From: a virus
Length of the DNA stretch: 31,158 nucleotides
Virus record (IMG/VR): IMGVR_UViG_3300009423_000019
Span: 1 to 31,158 of that record
Direction: 5' to 3' (one strand)
The position numbers were made by a program, and so were the translations under genes. Below the pieces are notes generated by a model. The model saw only the letters and a list, made by a program, of their open reading frames with translations, had not been told where the DNA came from and did no database searches. Below, in pieces: positions 1 through 5,795 of the stretch (positions are counted from its first letter, which is position 1; each line of letters begins with the position of its first letter).

Positions 1-2
1 GT

Positions 3-41
3 AACCAAGAACTCAAAGACAGAGGATACAACATCTTATGA
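3..41 (+). CDS. C-terminal end of an upstream gene (partial)
   Basis: The third frame is open from the window edge and ends NQELKDRGYNIL at a TGA that overlaps the next start as ATGA (38-41). The overlap is the same style seen elsewhere in this genome, which favours this frame over the first frame, which also stays open to 45. Only 12 residues are visible, so no function can be given. Confidence 0.4.
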   Translation, partial: NQELKDRGYNIL

Positions 42-304
42 GTGAAGAATTTATGCGTGTAACTGTAAACGACAAAGAGTTTGTCGTGATGAAGCAAGTA
101 ACGGCCGAGACTGATAAATCCCGTACATTCCGATTTACAACTGAAGTTGATGGTAAGGAGCGTGGGTTTACATCAACGCTTGAATCTAGTTTTGAAGAAA
201 CTATGATGAGAGAGCATGGACTAAACGCTGAAGAAGAATTAATGCTAATATTAGAGTATGAATTCAAAGCTGAACTACAGAAATTTGTTGACAACCCCGT
301 CTAA
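38..304 (+). CDS. Small acidic protein of unknown function
   Basis: An 88-residue protein starts at ATG 38, with GAGGAT about 9 bases upstream, and ends at TAA. It is acidic and mixed alpha/beta in appearance, with no membrane segment, signal peptide or cysteine motif. I do not recognise the family. It overlaps the upstream gene by 4 bases and precedes the recombination nuclease genes, so it is probably part of the early replication/recombination operon. The last codons overlap the -35 box of the promoter that serves gp47. It looks real because of its position, ribosome site and codon use like its neighbours. Confidence 0.7.
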   Translation: MSEEFMRVTVNDKEFVVMKQVTAETDKSRTFRFTTEVDGKERGFTSTLESSFEETMMREHGLNAEEELMLILEYEFKAELQKFVDNPV

Positions 305-315
305 CCTGTTATAAT
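288..315 (+). promoter_or_regulatory. Host-type (sigma70) early promoter for gp47-gp46
   Basis: TTGACA at 288-293 and TATAAT at 310-315, separated by 16 bases, are both perfect consensus hexamers. The start codon of gp47 (342) lies about 20 bases downstream of the expected transcription start. The -35 box lies inside the end of the preceding small gene. This suggests early transcription by unmodified host RNA polymerase. Confidence 0.8.
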
Positions 316-341
316 CATTATATTAATTTGAGGTCGCACTC

Positions 342-1361
342 TTGACAAACTTATTTAAACATGCTGCATGTTTCACAGACGTCCACTTTGGTAACAAAAA
401 TAATAGCCGACAGCACAATATCGATTGCGAAGAATTTGTAATCTGGTTTATTGAAGAAGCTAAGGCTCGTGGTTGTGAAACATGCATATTCTTAGGCGAC
501 TGGCACCATCATCGTGCTAGCGTTAACGTATCAACACTTAACTACAGCGTAAGCAACCTTAAAAAGCTAAGTGAGGCTTTTGAGGAAGTTTATCTGTTGG
601 TCGGCAATCACGACTTGTTCTACAGAGAGAAGCGTGAGATTAACAGTTTCCCTTATGCTGACTTGTTTGGTAATCTGCACATCATTAATGACGACATACT
701 AATACAAGACAACGTTGCACTTGTGCCCTGGCTTGTTGGTAATGAGTGGAAACAGATGACTAAGCTAAAATCTAAATACGTGTTCGGACACTTTGAGCTG
801 CCGCACTTCATGATGAACCAAATTGTGGAGATGCCAGACCATGGTGAACTTAAAAGTGAACACTTTGAGAAACCGGATCTAGTCTTTAGCGGGCACTTTC
901 ACAAGCGCCAAGTGCGAGACAAGATCCATTATTTAGGTAGTCCTTTTGCACATAACTATGCGGATGCTTGGGATGACCAACGTGGAGCCATGTTCCTTAA
1001 CTGGGGAGGTGAGCCTAAATATGTCAACTATGACGGCCCGCGTTACATCCGCCTCAATCTCAGCGACCTGATTGATGCGCCTGAGGACTACCTAAATAGC
1101 AAAACTTATTGTCGTGCAATGCTTGACGTTCCAATTAGCTACGAGGAAGCGAACTTTATTAAAGAGACATTTATGACTCAGTTCACACCACGTGAGCTTA
1201 GTCTTATTCCTGTCAAGAAGGAAGAACTTAGTATGGACCCGGCACAAGATGGTGATTATATTGTAGAAAGTGTTGATCAAATTGTTTACAATCAACTCGC
1301 ATCAGTCGATAGTGAGATGATCAATACTAAGCTGCTGACTGATATATACAAGGACTTATAA
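342..1361 (+). CDS. 47: gp47-like recombination endonuclease subunit (SbcD/Mre11 family)
   Basis: This is the nuclease half of the T4 gp46/gp47 complex, which resects DNA ends for recombination-dependent replication. All calcineurin-like phosphoesterase motifs are visible: TDVHFG (D13, H15), GDWHHH (D53), GNHD (88-91), GHFE (149-152) and GHFH (184-187). The 339-residue length equals that of T4 gp47 as I recall it. The start is a TTG at 342 with GAGGT about 8 bases upstream; the frame has a stop at 324-326, and no ATG lies between it and this TTG. The stop overlaps the gp46 start as TAATG, so the two are translationally coupled, as expected for partners of one complex. Confidence 0.95.
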   Translation: MTNLFKHAACFTDVHFGNKNNSRQHNIDCEEFVIWFIEEAKARGCETCIFLGDWHHHRASVNVSTLNYSVSNLKKLSEAFEEVYLLVGNHDLFYREKREINSFPYADLFGNLHIINDDILIQDNVALVPWLVGNEWKQMTKLKSKYVFGHFELPHFMMNQIVEMPDHGELKSEHFEKPDLVFSGHFHKRQVRDKIHYLGSPFAHNYADAWDDQRGAMFLNWGGEPKYVNYDGPRYIRLNLSDLIDAPEDYLNSKTYCRAMLDVPISYEEANFIKETFMTQFTPRELSLIPVKKEELSMDPAQDGDYIVESVDQIVYNQLASVDSEMINTKLLTDIYKDL

Positions 1362-3133
1362 TGATCAGAATCAAAAACATCACAATCAAGAACTTTATGA
1401 GTGTGGGCAACGTGACCCAAGCTGTAAATTTCCAGGAGGCTGGGCTCACTCTTGTGCTCGGCAACAACCTTGATTTAGGTGGTGATGGAAGCCGTAACGG
1501 TGTTGGTAAAACAACATTAATCAATGCCCTCAGCTATGCGCTATACGGCAATGCCATTACAAACATCCGCAAAAACAACCTAATCAACAAGACCAATAAT
1601 AAGGGCATGTTGGTAACGGTTGAATTTTCAGTGAACAGCATAAACTATCGTGTTGAGCGTGGGCGCAGTCCTAATGTGCTCAAATTCTTGGTAAACGATC
1701 ATGATGCAGTTGAAGAAACTGACGAAGGTCAAGGCGAAATGCGCCTTACCCAGCTAGAGATTGAACGAGTGTTTGGTATGAGTCACATCATGTTTAAGCA
1801 CCTGATAGCACTTAACACCTATAACGAACCATTCCTTGCACTGAGTGCTAACAATCAGCGTGATATTATTGAGAACCTACTAGGTATCACAATGCTGAGT
1901 GAGAAGGCAACAGTGTTAAAAGAGTTGCTCAAAACTACTAAAGATCAAATCAAGGAAGAAGAGTATAGGATCAAGGGCGTAGAAAATGCAAACGAACAAA
2001 TTAACAAAACAATTGACGATTTATGCCGCCGCCAGAGGGTCTGGAAAAAGCGAAATGACGAGACAGTGGTTGATTTGGAAAAGTCAGTCCAAGAATTGGA
2101 ATCACTCGACCTCAAGTATGAGCTGGCTCAGCATGTGGCGCTTGACAGCTATAAGCAAATCAGTTCTGAGTTGGCTGACTATAACAAAGCCGTTGCTGGT
2201 TTCGAGTCCGAAATTCTCAGAGAAAAACGTAACTTTGACCAAGCTCAAAAAGACCTTAAGGCTGCTCAAGACCATAAGTGCTACGCATGTGGGCAAGATC
2301 TCCACGACGACGCCAATATTTCAATCATCGAGAGAAAGTCACAGGCCGTTGAGTCGGCAGAAGTTGCTCAACAAATTGCACAAGAAGCAATCAGTGAAAT
2401 CCAGGATGAAATTCAGGGGCTAACCCTTCCAGATAAAATTCCAGTTACTAAATACGCAACGGCGCAGGAAGCGTATGAGCAACAGAGTCAGCTTACAACC
2501 TTAAAAAGTAAGCTAGATGATACTCGAAATGCTGAAGATCCGTATGTTGACCAGATTCAAAGTCTTGGAAAAACTGGTCTTCAGCCGATAGAATGGGATA
2601 GAATGAATCAACTGCACAACTTGCGTGAGCATCAGGAGTTTTTACTCAAGCTGCTCGTCAACAAAGACAGCTTTATCCGCAAGCGCATCATTGAACAAAA
2701 CCTACAATACCTCAACGGTCGACTCAACTACTACCTCAACAAGCTTGGCTTGCCACATGAGGTTGTATTCCAAAGTGATCTTAATGTAGAGATTACTGAA
2801 CTTGGACGTGAGTTAGACTTTGACAATTTAAGCCGAGGAGAAAGAAATAGGCTGATCCTCGGTCTCAGCTGGGCGTTCCGTGACGTTCACGAAAGCACAA
2901 ATACACCAATTGACTTTATGGCTATCGACGAATTGATTGATAGTGGCATGGACTCAAATGGTGTTGAAAGCGCACTTGTTGTGCTAAAGAAAATGCACCG
3001 TGATCGTGACAAAAACATCTTCCTTATCTCACACCGTGAGGAATTAATTGGACGTGTTAACAACACACTCTATGTTGTAAAAGAAAACGGATTTACCAGC
3101 TTCAGCCCTGACCAGGAGTTTGACATTGAGTAA
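1361..3133 (+). CDS. 46: gp46-like recombination ATPase subunit (SbcC/Rad50 family)
   Basis: This is the SMC-like ATPase partner of gp47. The N-terminal lobe has a Walker A motif (GSRNGVGKTT, 43-52). A long coiled-coil region follows, with a CxxC zinc hook at C307-C310. The C-terminal lobe has the ABC signature (LSRGER, 490-495), Walker B with catalytic glutamate (D518 to E524, with the sequence AIDE) and a switch histidine in ISHREE (H558). At 590 residues it is close to T4 gp46 (about 560). The coil is short compared with cellular Rad50, as in other phage members. It starts at ATG 1361, overlapping the gp47 stop by one base. A host-type promoter for downstream genes lies over its last codons. 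Confidence 0.95.
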   Translation: MIRIKNITIKNFMSVGNVTQAVNFQEAGLTLVLGNNLDLGGDGSRNGVGKTTLINALSYALYGNAITNIRKNNLINKTNNKGMLVTVEFSVNSINYRVERGRSPNVLKFLVNDHDAVEETDEGQGEMRLTQLEIERVFGMSHIMFKHLIALNTYNEPFLALSANNQRDIIENLLGITMLSEKATVLKELLKTTKDQIKEEEYRIKGVENANEQINKTIDDLCRRQRVWKKRNDETVVDLEKSVQELESLDLKYELAQHVALDSYKQISSELADYNKAVAGFESEILREKRNFDQAQKDLKAAQDHKCYACGQDLHDDANISIIERKSQAVESAEVAQQIAQEAISEIQDEIQGLTLPDKIPVTKYATAQEAYEQQSQLTTLKSKLDDTRNAEDPYVDQIQSLGKTGLQPIEWDRMNQLHNLREHQEFLLKLLVNKDSFIRKRIIEQNLQYLNGRLNYYLNKLGLPHEVVFQSDLNVEITELGRELDFDNLSRGERNRLILGLSWAFRDVHESTNTPIDFMAIDELIDSGMDSNGVESALVVLKKMHRDRDKNIFLISHREELIGRVNNTLYVVKENGFTSFSPDQEFDIE

Positions 3134-3148
3134 AAATAGTGCTACAAT
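3120..3148 (+). promoter_or_regulatory. Host-type promoter inside the end of gp46
   Basis: TTGACA (3120-3125) and TACAAT (3143-3148) have an ideal 17-base spacer. The -35 box lies in the last codons of gp46. It would start a transcript near 3155, serving the unknown small gene and the nuclease after it independently of the gp47-gp46 transcript. Confidence 0.7.
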
Positions 3149-3470
3149 TAACCCATGTAAGGAAATTTCCTTATCAAATAATACATCCACGATGAGTGGA
3201 ACCACATATATCCCAACCAGTAACTGGTCCAGTGACTGGAATACAGTTAGTGTAACGGGAACTGGTTTAACGTCTAGTCCTGACCAGACCAGGCAGTATT
3301 GGATCGGAGATGATCCAAATTATTATCACACTAACCCCCAGTATACTGGCACTGACCCAAGGGCAGGTTCAATTACAATTAAAACTTCTGATATTGGTGT
3401 TGAAGATGATACTATATATTCAGGGCGAGGTGTTGGACCAGCATTGGCAGAGATATTAAATGACCTCTAA
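3126..3470 (+). CDS. Unknown small protein between gp46 and a nuclease
   Basis: The protein is about 114 residues and rich in Ser, Thr, Asn and Tyr, with a C-terminal GRGVGPALAEILNDL. I do not recognise it. The start is uncertain. TTG 3126 has AGGAG ending 7 bases upstream, a good ribosome site. TTG 3120 is too close to that site, and ATG 3192 has no visible ribosome site but lies downstream of the promoter at 3120-3148. Its end overlaps the nuclease start by 11 bases. The low-complexity N-terminal half and the switch to the polar composition of structural proteins are unlike the early genes around it. Confidence 0.6.
   Translation: MSKNSATINPCKEISLSNNTSTMSGTTYIPTSNWSSDWNTVSVTGTGLTSSPDQTRQYWIGDDPNYYHTNPQYTGTDPRAGSITIKTSDIGVEDDTIYSGRGVGPALAEILNDL
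3158..3173 (+). promoter_or_regulatory. 16-bp perfect palindrome at the transcription start (operator candidate)
   Basis: TAAGGAAATTTCCTTA is a perfect inverted repeat lying 10-25 bases downstream of the -10 box of the promoter at 3120-3148. A repressor bound here would block initiation or escape; alternatively it forms a small hairpin at the 5' end of the message. No protein in the window can be linked to it. Confidence 0.4.
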
Positions 3471-3969
3471 AAGTAAAGCAAAAGGTGGTGCATGGGAACG
3501 TGACGTCGCCAATTATTTAAGTAATGTATATGACAAACCATTCATGAGGGTTCCAAATAGCGGGGCTTACACCGGCGGCATGAACGCTTTCCGGAAAACA
3601 ACCATGAGTGAGGGTCAAATACGACATATGAAAGGTGACATTGTTCCACCAGATGATTGGAATTTTTTCAATTGTGAGTGTAAGAACTATGCCAGCTTCC
3701 CATTCCATCGCTTACTTTTTAATGAACGAGTACCTCAACTTGAGGACTGGTTAGGACAGATACGTGATGCTGCTGACCCAGGCGACGTAAACATTCTATT
3801 CATGAAGATTACTCGTGTTGGTAAGTTTGTAGCATTTGAAACAACACAACCATTCGTCGCACATCGTGCAGTAACATATATTGACGATGCGACTTGGGAA
3901 TGGAAAATTACAGAGTTCGATAGCTTTTTCGATCTCAATACTACGGCGTTTGCAAAAGCGCACGAATGA
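3460..3969 (+). CDS. PD-(D/E)XK nuclease, Holliday-junction-resolvase-like
   Basis: This 169-residue protein has the active-site layout of archaeal/RecU-type junction resolvases and related PD-(D/E)XK nucleases: an N-terminal KGGAWERDVANYL helix with E13, then R30-VPNSG, GDIVPP with D60, and CECKNY with E73-x-K75. The catalytic lysine and acidic residues are all present. It sits directly after gp47/gp46, so a role in cleaving branched recombination intermediates is likely, perhaps doing the job of T4 endonuclease VII (gp49), which belongs to a different fold. The family is clear; the exact substrate is inference. The start ATG overlaps the preceding gene, which suggests coupled translation. 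Confidence 0.75.
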   Translation: MTSKSKAKGGAWERDVANYLSNVYDKPFMRVPNSGAYTGGMNAFRKTTMSEGQIRHMKGDIVPPDDWNFFNCECKNYASFPFHRLLFNERVPQLEDWLGQIRDAADPGDVNILFMKITRVGKFVAFETTQPFVAHRAVTYIDDATWEWKITEFDSFFDLNTTAFAKAHE

Positions 3970-4292
3970 TTGCCTTTGGACTTTAGGCATAAAAACTGAA
4001 AGTCTACTGAACGGCTAATATAGGCTAATTGAGACCACCTCCAGAACCCTGACCATAGCGACCCCGCAAAATGCCTTGAGAAGGCGCAACTTAACCATTG
4101 CGTTGACAGAACTGGCATGTCGCAGTCATCTACGCACTGGTTTGACACCCAGAAAATGAGTAAGCTCTTCTGACAATTGAAACTTACAGGCAGCGTCGTG
4201 TTATCATAACAGCACTCCGTGGTCCCGCGTTGAGAGTAGAATGTAAAAGGGTATCGCTCAACCGCCCTTAACCTGGCTATACAAGGTTTTTC

Positions 4293-4301
4293 TGTTATGA
4301 T
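4293..4301 (+). promoter_or_regulatory. Extended -10 promoter candidate for a structured RNA
   Basis: TGTTATGAT fits the extended -10 pattern TG-n-TATnAT and lies just upstream of the run of hairpins that starts at 4305. The -35 region 17 bases upstream (CTGGCT) is poor, which extended -10 promoters tolerate. Confidence 0.35.
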
Positions 4302-4304
4302 GTG

Positions 4305-4405
4305 GCTCGTTACGACGAGTTGGTGACGGTAAATGCCGACAGCTTAACCATGCTTAGCCGATTTCAGGCTAAGTGTGGTTATTGGTTCTGGTAAATAGCC
4401 AATAG
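4305..4405 (+). ncRNA. Candidate structured RNA: four consecutive hairpins
   Basis: Four stems follow each other almost without gaps. They are CTCGT-TACG-ACGAG (4306-4319); GTTGGT with GCCGAC (4319-4340); a 15-bp stem at 4345-4359 and 4367-4381 with a 7-base loop; and ATTGGTT with AGCCAAT (4381-4403). Adjacent stems share one border base, so borders would breathe or stack. Several pairs are G-U only when read on the + strand (two in the 15-bp stem, two in GTTGGT/GCCGAC), which favours + strand transcription. The boundaries of the RNA are unknown and it may extend over much of 3970-4597. No known class is recognised. Confidence 0.45.
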
Positions 4406-4597
4406 TAAGCTTCGCCGTATATTAAAGCTTTTAATCACGATATAATATACATTTTCTAAACCAAAAAACATGTTGAGAGCAAATCGAATCGGAATGAAAC
4501 GAAGTGGAATGGAGATGAGAGATGCGATGCAACAGATAGTCCGAAGGACTATCCAATAGGATGAATTTATATTACGGTTGACGGAGTTCTGCCTTAA

Positions 4598-4891
4598 TTA
4601 TCGAGATTCTGATCTAGTTGGCGCAGGTCCTTGTGGACCATTAACTTGTCCTGGTGTCATTTTCATTTGCTTTTGTTTATTAGGATCGCTTGCTGCTACC
4701 TTTTCTTCCAAAACCTGTAAAAGTATTTTGCGTTCATTATGACTCATATGCACGAGGTCAGCATACGGCATGGATGCAGCAATACTAAGTTGCATTAATG
4801 ATTTAGTTAACTTGTCACGTTCACTGTCATAACGCTCAACTATCTCGACTACCTCGTGATATTCAGTAGTTTTGGCTAGTTGAGATCGAAA
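4598..4891 (-). CDS. 51: gp51-like tail/baseplate assembly extension, expressed by -1 frameshift
   Basis: This frame is open from inside the end of the hub gene (a stop in this frame lies at 4904-4906) to TAA at 4598. Entered by a -1 shift after TTT at 4891-4893, it adds 97 residues to the first 278 of the hub protein, giving about 375. The added part is charged and helical, for example ERYDSERDKLTKS, then MPYADLVHMSHNERKILLQVLEEKV, and ends in a Pro/Gly/Gln-rich tail. An internal ATG at 4795 could give a 65-residue product but has no ribosome site. Position and size suggest the T4 gp51 role (catalyst of hub assembly); the frameshift arrangement matches the G/GT-type tail-assembly chaperones of other phages. 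The gp51 name is tentative. Confidence 0.65.
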   Translation of the reverse strand, partial: FRSQLAKTTEYHEVVEIVERYDSERDKLTKSLMQLSIAASMPYADLVHMSHNERKILLQVLEEKVAASDPNKQKQMKMTPGQVNGPQGPAPTRSESR

Positions 4892-4897
4892 AAATTT
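4835..4897 (-). promoter_or_regulatory. Programmed -1 ribosomal frameshift signal
   Basis: On the minus strand the hub gene reads GCA AAT TTT TTC, containing the slippery heptamer A AAT TTT (4897-4891), which fits X XXY YYZ. Six bases later a stem starts: CTCAACTA (4884-4877) pairs perfectly with TAGTTGAG (4842-4835). An inner 5-bp stem, ACTAC (4870-4866) with GTAGT (4852-4848), lies in its loop. The zero-frame stop TAG (4878-4876) begins inside the 5' arm. Heptamer, spacer and stem all match established -1 frameshift sites. Confidence 0.8.
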
Positions 4898-5724
4898 GCA
4901 GGGTCAAAATTCACCTCCATTGTATTTTCTGTTTTACATGATTCACACACGAATTTAAAAGTTCGATCAATTGTTTCAGCACTAATAGTAGCTAATTTAT
5001 CTCTAATCAGCTTATATTCAGGCGCTTTGATTTTGTTTAGCCATTCGTCAATAAACGTTTGGTCAGACACTTCATCTTGGTTTGGTAACAGAATTTTGAT
5101 AATAGATTCACGTGCAATACTAAATAATTCATTGGCACTCAACTTAACATCATTAGTCATCTTATCTTGTAATCTCGCAAGTAATTCTGATTGATCAGAA
5201 TTAACATGTGATTGTAATTGTCGCGCGGTCCGCTGGATACTAAGCATGTAATCATTAAGTCTGTTTTGGCTTTTGATTGAGTATGGCTTTATATGCACCA
5301 TTAACTCGCCAACTTTAACAACATTGTCCTCTGGAATTGATTTCATTGTGCTTAAAATTTGTGTTAAGTCAACGCCATAATTTTCAATGTTGCTACATTT
5401 TTTACATTTAGCCTCAACTTGTAAATCTTTACTATAAGTTATAACTCGTAATGCGAGTAACAATACATCTAAGTCAGGCTTAGGTATTTCGTTTGCATCT
5501 TTTATGCCAGGCACAGTACGTTGCAACACTTTAACAAGACTTTCATTGTTAAGTAGTCCATCTGGGTTTTGAAAATGCAACTCGTCAATAGCGTTCATTG
5601 GAAATACTTCAATTTCATCATCCGCTGACATGCGCGGGCGCTCTGAGTAAAATCTACCTTGACTTGGAAGTTTAACGTACATACCTGTCTGGGTATAAAA
5701 TTCTGATAGTGGATTATTTGTCAC
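4876..5724 (-). CDS. 26: gp26-like baseplate hub protein (T4_baseplate family)
   Basis: This 282-residue protein resembles the T4 gp26 family: an N-terminal KLPSQGRFY (18-26), an EIEVFPMNAIDELHF segment (37-51), and a region with LALRVITYS (90-98). Two Cys pairs, CKKC (107-110) and CESC (260-263), could bind a metal together. GTG at 5724 is preferred as start: AAAGGAT lies about 7 bases upstream and a late promoter lies at 5768-5775. Longer starts further upstream would begin ahead of that promoter. The gene is opposite to its right neighbour, the tape-measure-like gene. A frameshift signal near its end makes a longer fusion product. T4 gp26 is about 208 residues, so this one is longer. Confidence 0.85.
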   Translation of the reverse strand: MTNNPLSEFYTQTGMYVKLPSQGRFYSERPRMSADDEIEVFPMNAIDELHFQNPDGLLNNESLVKVLQRTVPGIKDANEIPKPDLDVLLLALRVITYSKDLQVEAKCKKCSNIENYGVDLTQILSTMKSIPEDNVVKVGELMVHIKPYSIKSQNRLNDYMLSIQRTARQLQSHVNSDQSELLARLQDKMTNDVKLSANELFSIARESIIKILLPNQDEVSDQTFIDEWLNKIKAPEYKLIRDKLATISAETIDRTFKFVCESCKTENTMEVNFDPANFFDLN

Positions 5725-5738
5725 TGCTTGATCCTTTT

Positions 5739-5746
5739 GATAAATA
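5739..5746 (+). promoter_or_regulatory. T4-type late promoter (+) for the tape-measure-like gene
   Basis: GATAAATA differs from the T4 late consensus TATAAATA at one base and lies 49 bases upstream of ATG 5796. It faces the minus-strand element at 5768-5775, so the two transcripts would overlap at their 5' ends. Confidence 0.65.
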
Positions 5747-5767
5747 CAATATAAGCTTGGGTATATG

Positions 5768-5775
5768 TATTTATC
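5768..5775 (-). promoter_or_regulatory. T4-type late promoter (-) for gp26/gp51-like genes
   Basis: On the minus strand this reads GATAAATA, identical to the facing plus-strand element. It lies 43 bases upstream of the GTG start at 5724, which supports that start choice. Confidence 0.65.
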
Positions 5776-5795
5776 CATAATAAAAGTAGTATATA

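Larger units (their letters stand above)
3970..4597. other. 628-base gene-free region between convergent genes
   Basis: No credible coding frame exists here on either strand. It holds several local inverted repeats: TGCCT/AGGCA at 3971-3989, GCCTT-GAG-AAGGC at 4073-4085, GCGTTGAG with CTCAAcCGC at 4227-4265, four adjoining hairpins at 4305-4403, ATTAAA-GCT-TTTAAT at 4421-4435, and GATAGTCC-GAA-GGACTATC at 4535-4553. None is followed by a clear U-tract, so none is an obvious terminator. The direct repeat GGCTAAT occurs at 4013 and 4023. The density of stems suggests an RNA gene. Confidence 0.6.

Noticed and set aside
3735-4148. 137-codon open frame on the minus strand
   Set aside because: It overlaps the nuclease gene, has no ribosome site or recognisable sequence, and only its start reaches into the gene-free region.
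4535-4553. Group I intron 3' part (GATAGTCC hairpin resembles the conserved GATATAGTCC element)
   Set aside because: No matching upstream R-type element at a usual distance, no split gene around it, and the eight bases pair locally with their own complement.
3970-4597. tRNA genes
   Set aside because: No cloverleaf with a T-loop (GTTCRANNC) and acceptor stem could be found on either strand.
4598-4795. Independent 65-residue gene starting at ATG 4795
   Set aside because: No ribosome site, and the frame is open with good coding character back to the frameshift site, so expression as a fusion is preferred.
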